From Eretmocerus hayati (lineage: Eukaryota > Arthropoda > Insecta > Hymenoptera > Aphelinidae), in contig CM056744.1 of assembly GCA_029851415.1 (NCBI GenBank), forward strand, positions 58,739,797 to 58,803,796: 64,000 nucleotides of DNA. The letters run 5' to 3'. This document shows, piece after piece, positions 1-11,590 of the stretch; positions within the stretch are counted from its first letter, which is position 1, and each line of letters starts with the position of its first letter. Made by a program: the position numbers and the translations under genes. The notes beneath the pieces were generated by a model that had not been told where the DNA came from, did no database searches, and worked only from the letters and a program-made list of their open reading frames with translations.

Positions 1-3000
1 ATTCCGAAAACGTTGTCAAAAAAAATCATCTATACAGTTTTGAACGATTTCTGACGTCAGAAAACGCTCATAACTCGAGTTCCTGATATTTTCACGAGTT
101 GGCGAAAATCAGGGAGATTAACGCTAGCGTCCTCCATTATATATTAGTGATTCAAGGTATGTGATTCCGGAAACGTTGTCAAAAAAAATCATCTCTCAAG
201 TTTTGTCCGATTTTTGACGTCAGAAAATGCTCATAAATCGAGTTCCTGAAATTTCTTGGGTTGGCAAGAATCGAGGAGGTCTATCTCATCGTCCACCGTC
301 ATATTATATCGATTCTAGGTATGTGATTCCGAAAACGTTGTCAAAAAAAAATCTTCAATACAGTTTTGAACGATTTTTGACGTCAGACAACGCTCATAAC
401 TCGAGTTCCTGATATTATTCCGAGATGCCAGAAATCAAGGAGATCAATCCCAGCGTCCTCCATTATATAACATTGATTCTAGGTATGTGATTCCGAAAAC
501 GTTGTCAAAAAAAATCATCTTCCAAGTTTCGACCGATTCTTGACGACGTCAGAAAACGCTCATACCCCGAGTTCCTGATTCTTTTTCGGGTTGGCAGAAA
601 TCTAGGAGGTCTATCTCATTGTCCACTGTCATATTATATCGATTCTGGATATAAGATTCCGAGAACGTTGTCGAAAAAAATCATCTATACAGTTTTGAAC
701 GATTTTTGACGTCAGAGAACGCTCATAACTCGAGTTCCTGATATTTTCATGAGTTGGCGAGAATCAGGGAGATTAACGCCAGCGTCCTCCATCATATAAC
801 AGTGATTCTAGGTATGTGATTCCGGAAACGTTGTCAAAAAAAATCATCTCTCAAGTTTTGTCCGATTTTTGACGTCAGAAAATGCTCATAAATCGAGTTC
901 CTGAAATTTTTTGGGTTGGCAAGAATCGAGGAGGTCTATCTTATCGCCCACCGTCATATTATATCGATTCTAGGTATGTGATTCCGAAAACGTTGTCAAA
1001 AAAAAATCTTCTATACAGTTTTGAACGATTTTTGACGTCAGACAACGCTCATAACTCGAGTTCCTGATATTATTTCGAGTCGCCCAAACTCAAGGAGATC
1101 AATCCCAGCGTCCTCCATTATATAACATTGAATCTAGGTATGTGATTCCGAAAACGTTGTGAAAAAAATCATCTTCCAAGTTTTGACCGATTCTTGACAA
1201 CGTCAGAAAACGCTCATAGTTCGAGTTCCTGATTCTTCTTCGGGTTGGCAAAAATCTAGGAGGTCTATCTCATCGTCCACCGTCATATTATATCGATTCT
1301 GGATATTAGATTCCGAAAACGTTGTCAAAAAAAATCATCTATACAGTTTTGAACGATTTCTGACGTCAGAAAACGCTCATAACTCGAGTTCCTGATATTT
1401 TCACGAGTTGGCGAAAATCAGGGAGATTAACGCCAGCGTCCTCCATTATATAACAGTGATTCAAGGTATGTGATTCCGGAAACGTTGTCAAAAAAAAATC
1501 TTCTATACAGTTTTGAACGATTTTTGACGTCAGACAACGCTCATAACTCGAGTTCCTGATATTATTCCGAGATGCCAGAAATCAAAGAGATCAATCCCAG
1601 CGTCCTCCATTATATAACATTGATTCTAGGTATGTGATTCCGAAAACGTTTTAAAAAAAAATCATCTTCCAAGTTTTGACCGATTCTTGACGACGTCAGA
1701 AAACGCTCATACCCCGAGTTCCTGATTCTTTTTCGGGTTGGCAGAAATCTAGGAGGTCTATCTCATTGTCCACCGTCATATTATATCGATTCTGGATATT
1801 AGATTCCGAGAACGTTGTCGAAAAAAATCATCTATACAGTTTTGAACGATTTTTGACGTCAGAGAACGCTCATAACTCGAGTTCCTGATTCTCTTTTGGG
1901 TTGACAAAAATCGAGGAGTCCTATCTCAACGGCCACCGTAATATTATATCGATTCAAGGTATTTGATTCTGGAAACGTCGTCATAAAAAAATCATGTATA
2001 CAGTTTTGAACGATTTTTGACGTCAGAAAACGCTCATAACTCGAGTTCCTGATATTTCCATGAGTTGGCAAAAATCAGGGAGATCAACCCCAGCGTCCTC
2101 AATTATATAACAGTGATTCTAGGTATGTGATTCCGGAAACGTTGAGAAAAAAAACAATCTCCCAAACTTTGACCGATTCTTGACGTCAGGAAACGTTCAT
2201 AAATCGAGTTCCTGATATTTCTCCGAGTTTGCAAAAGTCAGCGAGATGAATCCTAACGTCCCCTATCATATAACATTGATTCGTGAAATGTGATTCCAAA
2301 AACGTTGTCAAAAAAAATCATCTTCCAAGTTATGACCCATTTTTGACGTCAGAAAACGCTCATAGCGCGAGTTCCTGATATTTTTATGAGTTGGTAAGGA
2401 TCAGGAAGATCAATCCCAGCGTCCTCCATCATATAACATTGATTTTAGGTATGTGATTCCAGAAACGTTGTCGAAAAAAGTTATCTTCCATGTTTCGACC
2501 CTTTCTTGACGTCAAAAAACGCTCATAACTCGAGTTCCTGATTCTTTTCTGGGTTGGCAAAAATCGAGGAGGTCTATCTTATCGTCCACCGTCATATCAT
2601 ATCGATTCTAGGTATGTGATTCCGAAAACGTTGTCGAAAAAATTATCTTCCATGTTTCGACCGATCCTTGACGTCAGAAAACGATCATAACTCGAGTTCC
2701 TGATTCTTTTCTGGGTTGGCAAAAATCGAGGTCTATCTCATCGTCCAACGTCATATTACATCGATTCTAGGTAGGTGAATCCAAAAGCGTTGTCGAATAA
2801 AATCATCTCCCATGTTTCGACCCATCCTTGACGTCAGAAAACGCTCATAACTCGAGTTCCTGATCCTTCTTTGAGTTGGCAAGAATCGAGGAGGTCTATC
2901 TCATCGTCCACCGTCATATTTTATCGATTCTAGGTATGTGATTCCGAAAACGTTGTCAAACCATCTTCCAAGTTTTGACCGATTCTTGACGTCAGAAACC

Positions 3001-3735
3001 GCTCATAACTCGAGTTCCTGATGTTTTTTTGGGTTGGAAGAAATCAGGTAGGTCTATTCTAACTTCTTTCATCATCCAACATTGATCATAGGTATGTGAT
3101 TCCAACAGCGGTGTCGAAAAAATTATCTTCCATGTTTTGCCCGATTTTTGACGTCAGAAAACGCATGTAATTCGATTTTCTGATATTTTGCTGGGTTGGT
3201 AAAAGTCGAGCAGATGTAGCTCAAGGTCTTCTATGACATTTCATTGATTCTAGGTATGTGATTCCAAAAGCGCCGTCGAAAAAAATCATCTATACAGTTT
3301 TGACCGATTTTTGACGTCAGAAAATGCCCATAACTCGAGTTCCTGATATTTTTTTGGGTTGGCTAAAATCGAGGAGGTCTCTCTTAATGTCCTACATCAT
3401 GGTATATTGATTCTAGGTATGTGATTCCAAAAGCGGTGTCGAAAAAAATCATCTTCCAAGTTTTGATCGATTCTTGACATCAGAAAACGCTCATAACGCG
3501 AGTTCCTGATTTTTTTCTGGATTGATAAAAGTCGAGCAGATGTATCTCAACGTCTCCTGTGATATTTCATTGATTCTAGGTACGTGTTTCCAAAAGCGCC
3601 GTCGAAAAAAATCATCTATACAGTTTTGACCGATTTTCGACGTCAGAAAACACCCATAACTCGAGTTCCTGGTATTTCTCTTGGTTGACAACAAACAGGC
3701 AAGTGTATCCCAACGGCCTCTTCCATATTCCATTC
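1..3735. repeat. 164-bp satellite tandem array with partial higher-order repeat
   Basis: About 23 head-to-tail monomers of roughly 164 bp. Each carries GATTCCGAAAACGTTGTC, a (T)TTTGACGTCAGAAAACGCTC block and AACTCGAGTTCCTGA. The GACGTCAG block recurs near 52, 215, 379, 544, 708, 871 and 1034. From 1 to about 1,310 the monomers form a four-monomer unit of about 655 bp, present twice; a third unit from about 1,312 lacks its second monomer. After about 1,800 the monomers are more diverged and show no higher-order period. Short ORFs (for example at 227 and 882) are repeat artefacts. The array runs off the left edge and decays near 3,735. No gene is seen in it. Confidence 0.95.
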
Positions 3736-4736
3736 GTCCAAGTTATGTGATGCCATTATCCTCCCAAGTATCCGAGCAGGACTCATGTTTTCGTTCATCC
3801 CGACGTTTCGAGACCCCCCCCCCCCAATTCGGTTGTCGAGGGTTGATCGGGAATGAGTAGGGATCGTTATTGCACTTCACCTCTTTCCCGCCACCGTTCC
3901 TTAATCACATGGCCCATTTTGGGAATTTGGGGATAATCACAACGAATCTAAGCCTACTGACTCATCTTACCCCAGATTCTCCCATTCTTCTTCATCGCCC
4001 CCACAATCACCACAACATGTTTGTGTCATGTTTCCATGATGCATATCTACTTCTGATTGGTCCAGGATCCCTCGCTCGTGCTTATTAAAAAAAAAATTTT
4101 TTCGGCAAACGTCGACAATCGACGTCGGCGACTTCTAGTACATCGAATTTTTGCTCCTTCATGGGACGAATTGGATTTCTGGGTGTCACTATATACATAG
4201 AATTTGCAAGTAATCTCTTGTGAGCAAGGCTAGTCATTTTGAAAAAAGAAAGTGATTCATGTCTACGAGACTGAATCCTGCGATTGACTGTCACCATACC
4301 TCAAGTATTTGATAAATCTGTCGGGAAAGGTGGTGGTGGTGAAAATATTCTCTATGATTAGTGAGGAAAATTCTCAATCACAACCACTTGAGAATCACCA
4401 AACGTTGGGCTACGTAGTTTTGAAGACCTCAGTGACCCATCAGTCATCTGATGTGTACTCTTGGATTTCAATAATTCTTGCAACTGCAAGAATTGTTGAA
4501 GTCCACGACTTCAACATCCAAGTTATCAACAGTGGCAATGGGACACGTTGAAAACGTAAGGCTCGAGGATAATCTTGAGTTTCACAAGGGAAGCATTGGG
4601 AAAAAAAATATTCTTCGCGTTGAGATGAGATTTAATCGTTGTTACTGCATCTGTTGGATATCTTGCCCATATATTCCAAGAAATCAGACTTTGAAGTGCT
4701 GAATTCGGAGTTCCTGGTGAGTTTGATGATGAATTA
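3736..4736. other. No gene recognised (unique sequence between satellite and FB1)
   Basis: Holds a run of about 13 C near 3,814-3,826, an A/T homopolymer at about 4,086 and only short ORFs without family resemblance. I see no repeat, RNA gene or coding exon that I can support. Confidence 0.5.
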
Positions 4737-6114
4737 CACTGCGCAACAAAATTTTGGGTCTGAAATAATGCATGGACCGGACAATGTTTTTCTTGTGTAA
4801 TTTTCGACGCTGATACCGATTCCGAGCTCAGATTTGCGCCCACACGTCAGGATTTTTTTCAAATTGGAATGAACTGATTCTCTGAAAAACAGCGTTTTTT
4901 CACGTTTTTCGCTAATTTTGTAAACTGAAGGTCTCTTAGCCAGGGAGTACAGATGGAACGAAATGCATATCGAAATAGGTTCCTCTACGTATTTTGACCC
5001 GCTGAACACGATCTTGGTGTTTTTAGAGCACTATATTGCAACCTCGGAGCCGTATGAGCTCATGAGTTCACCTGGTATTTGGAAAAAAAATCTAATTTTG
5101 CAAAGGAACTTCGAGAAATCATAAAATAGTCTAGAATGGACCGAATCAGACGTTCAACCTCGCATTTTCTTTGTTTTGTAACATACTTTGAGGAAAAGAA
5201 TTCTCCAACAGCCGTACAGTCTCTGGTTTGACGCCAGGAATTTTCCTTCCAAACACCTATTTTTGTCATAACTTTTGCTGTGCTAAAATCACGAAGAGAA
5301 AAGTTTCCTCTTGCACGCGGTACCCACACATGGTTTTCTGACGCAAAATGACCGTCTAAACCTGATCTCGTGGTTTGTTTTGGGATACCATGTCAAGAAT
5401 CTGGTCTAGGTCAAGAAAACTCCTCAAAGAACGGGTTTCTTGCGACTAGAGGAAAATTCTGACGTGTTAGCTCAGAATGAACCACGAGATTGTGTTGAGA
5501 CGGTCATTTTGCGTCGGGAAACCATGTTTGAGAACCCCGTGCAAGAGGAAACTTTTCTTCTCGTGATTTTAGCACATCAAAAGTGATGACAAAAATAGGT
5601 GTTTGAAAGAAAAATTCCTGGTGTCAAACAGTGCCTCCACGGCTGTTGGGAAGATTCTTCCCTCAAAGAATGTTACAAAACAAAGAAAATGCGAGGTCGA
5701 ACGTCTAATCCAGTCCATCCTAGACTGTTTTATGATTTTTCAAAAATTTATGGCAAAATTAGATTTTTTTTCAAATACCAGGTGGACGAATAAGCTCATA
5801 CGGCTTCAAGGTTACGATATAGCGCTCTGAAAACACCAGGATCGTGTTCAGCGGGTCAAAATACGTAGGAATACATATCTTGATATACATTTCGTTCCAT
5901 CTGTACTCCCTGGCTAAGAGACCTTCAGTTTACAAAATTAGCGAAAAACGTGGAAAACGCTGTTTTTCAGAGAATCAGTTTATTTCAATTAAAAAGAATC
6001 CTGAAGTGTTGGCGCAAATCTGAGCTCGGAATCGGTTCCAGCGTCAAAAAATACACAAGAAAATCATTGTTCGGTCCATGCATTATTTCAGACCCGAAAT
6101 TTTGTTGCGCAGTG
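4737..6114. mobile_element. Foldback element FB1 (long inverted repeat, CACTG...CAGTG ends)
   Basis: The left arm starts CACTGCGCAACAAAATTTT; the right arm ends with its complement, GTTGCGCAGTG. Pairing continues through blocks such as the CAGGGAGTACAGATGGAACG region (about 4,943 against 5,905) and the ACACCTATTTTTGTCAT region (about 5,255 against 5,600). Arms are about 630 bp and diverged by substitutions, with a turn of about 120 bp near 5,370-5,490. No transposase ORF is present, so it is non-autonomous. CACTG/CAGTG termini recall EnSpm/CACTA-type elements, but no convincing target duplication is visible and the assignment is only a suggestion. Small ORFs in both arms are mirror artefacts. 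Confidence 0.85.
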
Positions 6115-7029
6115 TCATACGCCAAGAGAAAAGAGTATCGAATTCTGGGCAGTGATCATTTTCACAAATGCAGCGGAAATCGGAAAAATCGATTCAATTC
6201 TGAAAACCCCAAGTGGATGATTATGATTCTTGGTGGAAATTGTTCTTAAAAGACCCCCGAAACATATCCCACAGGGATATCTCATGTTCCCGCACCTTCC
6301 AATTTTTCGCCTCTTTGACTCGCCGTGTCTGATCATTGTGGAGAGTCAAGATGGGTTGATCATAGGATGATCAAATCTTCTGGGCTCAATCTGCCAACTA
6401 CCCGCAAATATCATCCCCATCCCATATGATACTTGACGTCTGAATGGGATCAAGATGGAATTTCCCTTTATTGTTGAAATTATCTCAAATCATATCTGCA
6501 GATAACTGAAACTATACTCTCCAAGAAAATTGGAATCTCTCGTGAAGCGGCTTCGAAGAAATGTCATTTGAGCAGTTCCACGTGGAATGAACGGTCGATA
6601 AAACATGGTGTTCCGGATCATCTGCACATGATCTTCCACTGATTCTATACGTCGGAATATGACGCAAAACCGGTCGCTAGGGCCCCAAAGAAAATTTTTC
6701 ACGCAACTGGTGAGCACAATGATTCAACTCTTGTTTTTCTTTCGGTAGAAGAAATGCTGACTTTTCCTCACTACAACAGCTCTAGTCCAAAAATGAAAGG
6801 AGAAATCAACACGCGATTGAACGCGTTCCAAAACTGAAACAAAAACTTATCGGAATGGGCTTTAGAATATCCTTTTGGAAGTGATTCGGATTACATATGG
6901 GGAATTCCGTAAGGATCACTGATTAATTCTCTTCCAAAAGCAATATCACGGAAAGATTTTGGAAACACTATTTTCATGTGAAATTTGATGCTCTCCCCGG
7001 GGAGATATGTTTTGGAGAGTGTTTTGACG
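6115..7029. other. No gene recognised
   Basis: Moderately AT-rich unique sequence with only short ORFs. No terminal repeats, tandem repeats or coding similarity could be recognised. Confidence 0.4.
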
Positions 7030-7250
7030 TTTCAAGTGAATTTGGAGCAATTTCTTGCAATTTGGAATTTCGACCAATCAGTGAGCGTCAGTTTCCTACG
7101 CATGCGCTTGATTTTACGGAACTGAGACCCTGCGCAATCGATAGCCCTTGAAATTTCCTTCAAATGACCCCTGGTAAAATTCATTATGATGTACGTAGAC
7201 CGGAGGTATAACGTTTCTAAGGGAACATCGAGGGGGTACCTGAACACTAA
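7030..7250. repeat. One-armed fragment related to foldbacks FB3/FB4
   Basis: Contains, in order, a CGCATGCGC palindrome (about 7,098), CAATCGATAGCCCTTG (about 7,136), TTCCTTCAAATGACC (about 7,157) and GACCGGAGGTAT (about 7,199). The same ordered blocks occur in FB3 (about 43,133-43,245) and in part in FB4 (about 45,922-45,995). No opposing arm is visible here, so this is probably a truncated copy of the same family. Confidence 0.65.
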
Positions 7251-7815
7251 CTCACGAATCGGTCCTGAACCAATTCTACTTTTTATTCCTTCTTTATGAC
7301 TGATTTATTACCAAAGAAAAAAATTTATTACCGGTCATGGGCCCGAAATACGAGAGTTTTCGCTAGCGAACACGTGACCGGGGAAAGATCGTACATGGAA
7401 TGTGCAATAGCTCATTTTTTATTACTTTTTTATTACTCTCAGAATATGGCCTCAAGATATGCGTGTGATATGATTCAGCTGAAATAGGATGGTTTTCGCT
7501 AGCTTAAGCTTACGCTAGCGAACACCATATACAAGCGGAGCTTCGAGGACACTCAGAACTACACGGGATTTTATTACTTTTTTATTACTCTCGAAAGGTA
7601 TAGTCGGGATGGTTCCGCGACCAAGAGGGAACCGATATTTGGGCCTGAGGCTGGACGAGAGCTGGAGCGGGGCGAGATGAGAAATATATGATGTGCTGAG
7701 CTACCTCTGTACAATAACGTGAGATTGAAATAATTTAATCGCATACGGAAAGCTGTCTGGAGATGAGCCGGATACACATGAGTCTTCAGAGATGATAGGG
7801 AATCGATAACGAATC
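7251..7815. other. AT-rich segment with short palindrome and duplicated TTATTACTTTTTTATTACTCTC
   Basis: The block TTATTACTTTTTTATTACTC occurs at about 7,419 and again at about 7,571 in direct orientation. Between them, near 7,490-7,527, lies a palindrome in which TTCGCTAGC and GCTAGCGAA flank TTAAGCTTA. A related TTCGCTAGCGAA motif is at about 7,358. No gene is evident. Confidence 0.45.
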
Positions 7816-8641
7816 ATCCAACTCGATCATGGGGCCCAAAACAGGGGAGACCCTGCTTAGAAATATTATAGTCGCAGTCGAGACGTCACTGGGGGTCGAA
7901 GAGAGTCCCAATGGACTCGAAACTCTGAGAAACCTCAGATCAGGTGATCGGGTACCATCGACTGAGACCAGACGATTCATTACCAGCCAGCACACTCGGC
8001 TATGGGGCCCAAAACAGGGCGGAATCCAGCTTTGAGCATGTTCCGCGCAGTGATGACGCCTTTTCGGGTTGTAAAAAGTTCCAATGGATCCGTAACTCTA
8101 CAGACTATCAGATTGAGTGGTTATGTACCATTGGTGATGCCGGGAAAATTCATGACCAGTCAGCACCCTCGGCTATGGGGCCCCAAACAGGGCGAGATCG
8201 AGCTTTGACCAGGTATCTGCGCAGTTATGACGCCACTGTGGGTTGCAAATAGTTCCAACGGACCCGAAACTCTACAGAACCCTAGATCGAATAGTCACCT
8301 ACTTTTCCCGATGCCCAGAAAATTTAGTATCAATTAACAGCCTCGGCTATGGGGCCCAAAACAGGGCGTAATCGAGCTTTGAGCAGTTATCCGCGCAGTT
8401 ATGACGCTACTGTGGGTTGTAAGACAATCCAATGGACCCGAAACTCTACAGAACCTCAGATCAAGTGGTTATTTACCATGGGTGATGCCCGGAGAATTCA
8501 TTACCAGTCAGCACCCTCGGCTATGGGGCCCAAAACAGGGCGAAATCGAGCTTTGAGCAGTTATCTGCGCAGTTATGACGCCACTGTGGGTTGTAAGATA
8601 ATCCAATGGACCCGAAACTCTACAGAACCCTAGATCAAGTA
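7816..8641 (+). repeat. 174-bp tandem array, forward segment 1
   Basis: About five monomers whose landmark is CTATGGGGCCCAAAACAGGG followed by GCTTTGAGCAGTTATCTGCG, GACGCCACTGTGGGTTGTA and GACCCGAAACTCTACAGAAC. Landmarks fall at about 7,829, 8,002, 8,176, 8,349 and 8,523, a spacing of 173-174 bp. The array is interrupted inside a monomer, immediately after GATCAAGTA, by the Tigger element. Confidence 0.92.
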
Positions 8642-10931
8642 CAGGCAGCCCCCGCTATTCGCGGTTAGTGCGTATAATGGAAATGCCGCGAATACGGGGA
8701 CCTTGAGCTTATGGGAAAATGGGGGTTACGTATACACATGGATGAGAAAGTGAGCTGAAAAAGTCAGACATAGTTGAGAAACAGAAAATTCATGTGAAAA
8801 GCCTCGCAAATCAATCTCGTATCGTGAATACAAGGAGTAACAGATGATAAACATTTGTAGATCGTTTCAATTCATTGGAAAAATCAGTCGCTAGTTCGGG
8901 TAAAAAATTCTGTCACTCTTGACTGGCGAGCTCGCCGTACATAGTCTCTGTGCAGTTCTTGGTAAGTGGCCATACCAGCCTCGATTTGGTGCTCGAATTT
9001 TAGACATCGAGTGAGAATTGGATCTTTCTCTATGAACTCATCAACAGTATATCGCATTCCACTCAGAAGCCTTGAGATCAATCGCGCGGAGAAATCCGAC
9101 TCAGCGCTTTCTCGTGCACTAGGCTCTCCTCCGGGAGGAACCTCTTCAAGAAAGTGATCAATATCCTCTGTATTCAGCATGTCTTTTGGCTGAATGAGTT
9201 CCATTACTTCGTTCTCTTGTACGTCTCGGAATCCATCACCTTCAGTGCTCTGGGCCAAGCTGATGGCGTCACTGACCGTGTCGGCGACAGGGGGGTCGAG
9301 GTTGGGCGAATCTTTGATCACAACTTCCGGCGATAGTTTGCTCCAGCTTGTATTCAATGTTGAGTTTTTTATTTTCGCCTACGACTTAACAACATACGTG
9401 AGAGATTTTGAAATGTTGAAAATTTTCCAGAATGGCTTAACAACGCTCCGACTTTCGGAATTTTCAGATCGATTTACGGCTTGCAGCATATCTTTCATGA
9501 CTCTTTGCACATAATAAACTTTGAAAGGAGCAATCACGGTTTGATCTAAGGGTTGAATGAGAGACGTCGTATTCGGTGGCAAAAACATGACCTCAACATC
9601 GGGGTGAGCTGTTGAAAGAACATCAGGATGACTTGACGCATTGTCGAGGAGGAGTAGAACCTTGGAAGAAAGATTCTGTTTAATTAGGAATTCTTCCACC
9701 TCGGGGACAAAAGACAGCGTAAACCATCCCCTGAAAAGTTTTCCGGTCATCCACGTACTCTTGTTAGATCGCCGAAATACGGGAAGATGATTCTTATTCT
9801 CATTTTGTAGAGGTTGAGGAGTGTTTGATTTGTAGATGAACATGAACTTGCATCTGAACGTGCCGGAGGCATTCGCGCAGGATAACAAAGTGTAGCGATC
9901 TTTTGCAACTTTGAATCCAGGTGCAGATTTTTCTTGTCTTGTGAGATGAGTCCTCTCAGGTATTTTCTTCCAATATAAACCTTTTTCCAGAAATCAGTCC
10001 GTGAGAACTAGAGAATTCGATTTCAGAACAATGTGATGATTGGAGGTTTTGGATTTTACCCGTCTCGTCGCAGTCAGAGATTTGGTCAGGATGGTACCCT
10101 TCCTCTGCTATCAGCAGTCTGAGTGCAGCGGGAAATTTTTCGGCAGCAGCGTGATCTGCACTTGCGCTTTCACCAGACAAAGACACGCTTCGGAGAGAGA
10201 ATCGATATCGAAACCTGTCGAACCACCCTTTGCTTGCAACGAACGTTTCCCGACTTAAACCACCGCTCTCATTCTCAATATACGTATAGAATATTTTTGC
10301 TTGTTCACGGATAGCTGACATGCTTAGGGGGATTCGTTTTTGGATGAGATCTTGCACCCAGGTTATCAAGATAACCTCCATTCGCTCCATATTTTCACCT
10401 CTAGCAATTTTGCACACTTTTGCATGAGTGCTTATATTCTTAGCACTTTCACGAATAGAATCTGCTTTGCTCTTGATTTATCTGATGGTTGATTCGTTCA
10501 CATTGAATTTTCTTGCAACTTCGGCAATTTTTTCCCCAGATTCGAGCAGATTCAAGATTTTCAATTTCTCCGAGAGACCCATAACTGTCTTGTCACGTTT
10601 TTTAATCGATGCAGAGGTATTTTTACTGGATGGTGCCATGACTAGGATTTGGATTATATACTGAAAATTTTGCGGGGTCACCGATGAACTGCTGAACTTT
10701 GAAAACAATAACAATGTCAACACTCTGAAGATGGTGCAAACTCACATCACGAAGGGGTTTCGTGATAATACATTCGAATAGTCATATGAAAGTTAAGTTT
10801 TCATGAGCGAAATTACTCGGGGAACCAACATCGAACCGCGAATAAGCGAGTCCGGATACCGCGAATACTGGGGGACCGCCGCATTTCTGAAACCGCGAAT
10901 TAGCGAATTCCGCGAATACCGGGGCTGCCTG
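8642..10931 (-). mobile_element. pogo/Tigger-type DNA transposon, structurally complete but decayed
   Basis: Terminal inverted repeats are CAGGCAGCCCCCGCTATTC on the left and GAATACCGGGGCTGCCTG on the right, flanked by a TA duplication (8,640-8,641 and 10,932-10,933), as expected for the Tc1/mariner-pogo superfamily. Subterminal regions repeat the ATTCGCGG motif. Length is 2,290 bp and it carries one transposase pseudogene on the minus strand. It sits cleanly inside a 174-bp array monomer: joining the flanks restores the intact GATCAAGTAGTCACGTA seen in the monomer at about 11,273. It therefore transposed after the array formed. Confidence 0.93.
8884..10639 (-). pseudogene. Tigger/pogo DDD transposase with CENP-B-like N terminus, two nonsense codons and a probable 79-bp intron
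   Basis: This enzyme family cuts and pastes its own element. Translation from the ATG at 10,639 gives MAPSSKNTSASIKKRD, then a helix-turn-helix (LSEKLKILNLLESGEKIAEV...NVNESTIR) and a second, CENP-B-type DNA-binding region (WFDRFRYRFSLRSVSLSGES). The catalytic domain shows DETG, LLLLDNASSHPD and QPLDQTV, the three acidic residues of the Tigger type. In-frame stops occur at 10,478-10,480 (TAA, after NESTIR) and 9,379-9,381 (TAG, after LTYVVKS). Between DETG and LYWKKIPERTH the sequence from 10,059 down to 9,981 begins GT and ends AG; removing it restores the frame, so it is probably an intron. The C terminus ends RVTEFFTRTSD. About 560 residues, close to family length. The copy is inactive as it stands. 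Confidence 0.9.
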
Positions 10932-11590
10932 TAGTCACGTATCATTTCCGATGCCCTGAGGATCTACTACCAATCAGCACCCTCGGCTATGGGGCCCAAA
11001 ACAGGGCGAAATCGAGCTTTGAGCAGTTATCTGCGCAGTTATGACGCCACTGTGGGTTGTAAGATAATCCAATGGACCCGAAACTCTACAGAACCGTAGA
11101 TCGAGTGGTTATGTACCATTCGTGATGCCCGGGAGATTCATTACCAGTCAGCACCCTCAGGTATGGGGCCCAGAAGAGGGCGGAATCGAGTTTTGAGCAG
11201 TTATCTGCGCAGTTATGACGCCACTGTGGGTTGTAGGATGTTACGATGGACCCAAAACTCTACAGAACCCTAGATCAAGTAGTCACGTACCATTTTCAAT
11301 GCCCAGAGAATTTATTACCAATCAGCACCATCGGCTATGGGGCCTAAAACAGCGCGGGATCCAGCTTTCCGCACAGTTATGACTTGAATGGAGGTTGTGG
11401 AGAAAATTCCAATGGATCCAGAAATCCACAAAACTCTGGACCTATCAAGGAGTTACCTTTCAGAGTGCCCCAAGATCCTTTCACGTGTCGGACCCTCGAC
11501 CTTGGGGCCCAAAACACGGAAAAATCCTGCCGAAACCCATCGTCTACGCGGTCTAGACATCATCGTGGGCTGTCTGATGTTGCAATAAAT
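10932..11590 (+). repeat. 174-bp tandem array, forward segment 2
   Basis: Continues the array on the far side of the Tigger element with landmarks near 10,987, 11,162, 11,338 and a degenerate one at about 11,507. The last monomer (about 11,430-11,590) is strongly diverged and degrades into the spacer that precedes the orientation switch. Confidence 0.88.

Noticed and set aside
227..1067. Two nearly identical 61-codon ORFs in the first kilobase
   Set aside because: Translation of satellite monomers one higher-order unit (655 bp) apart.
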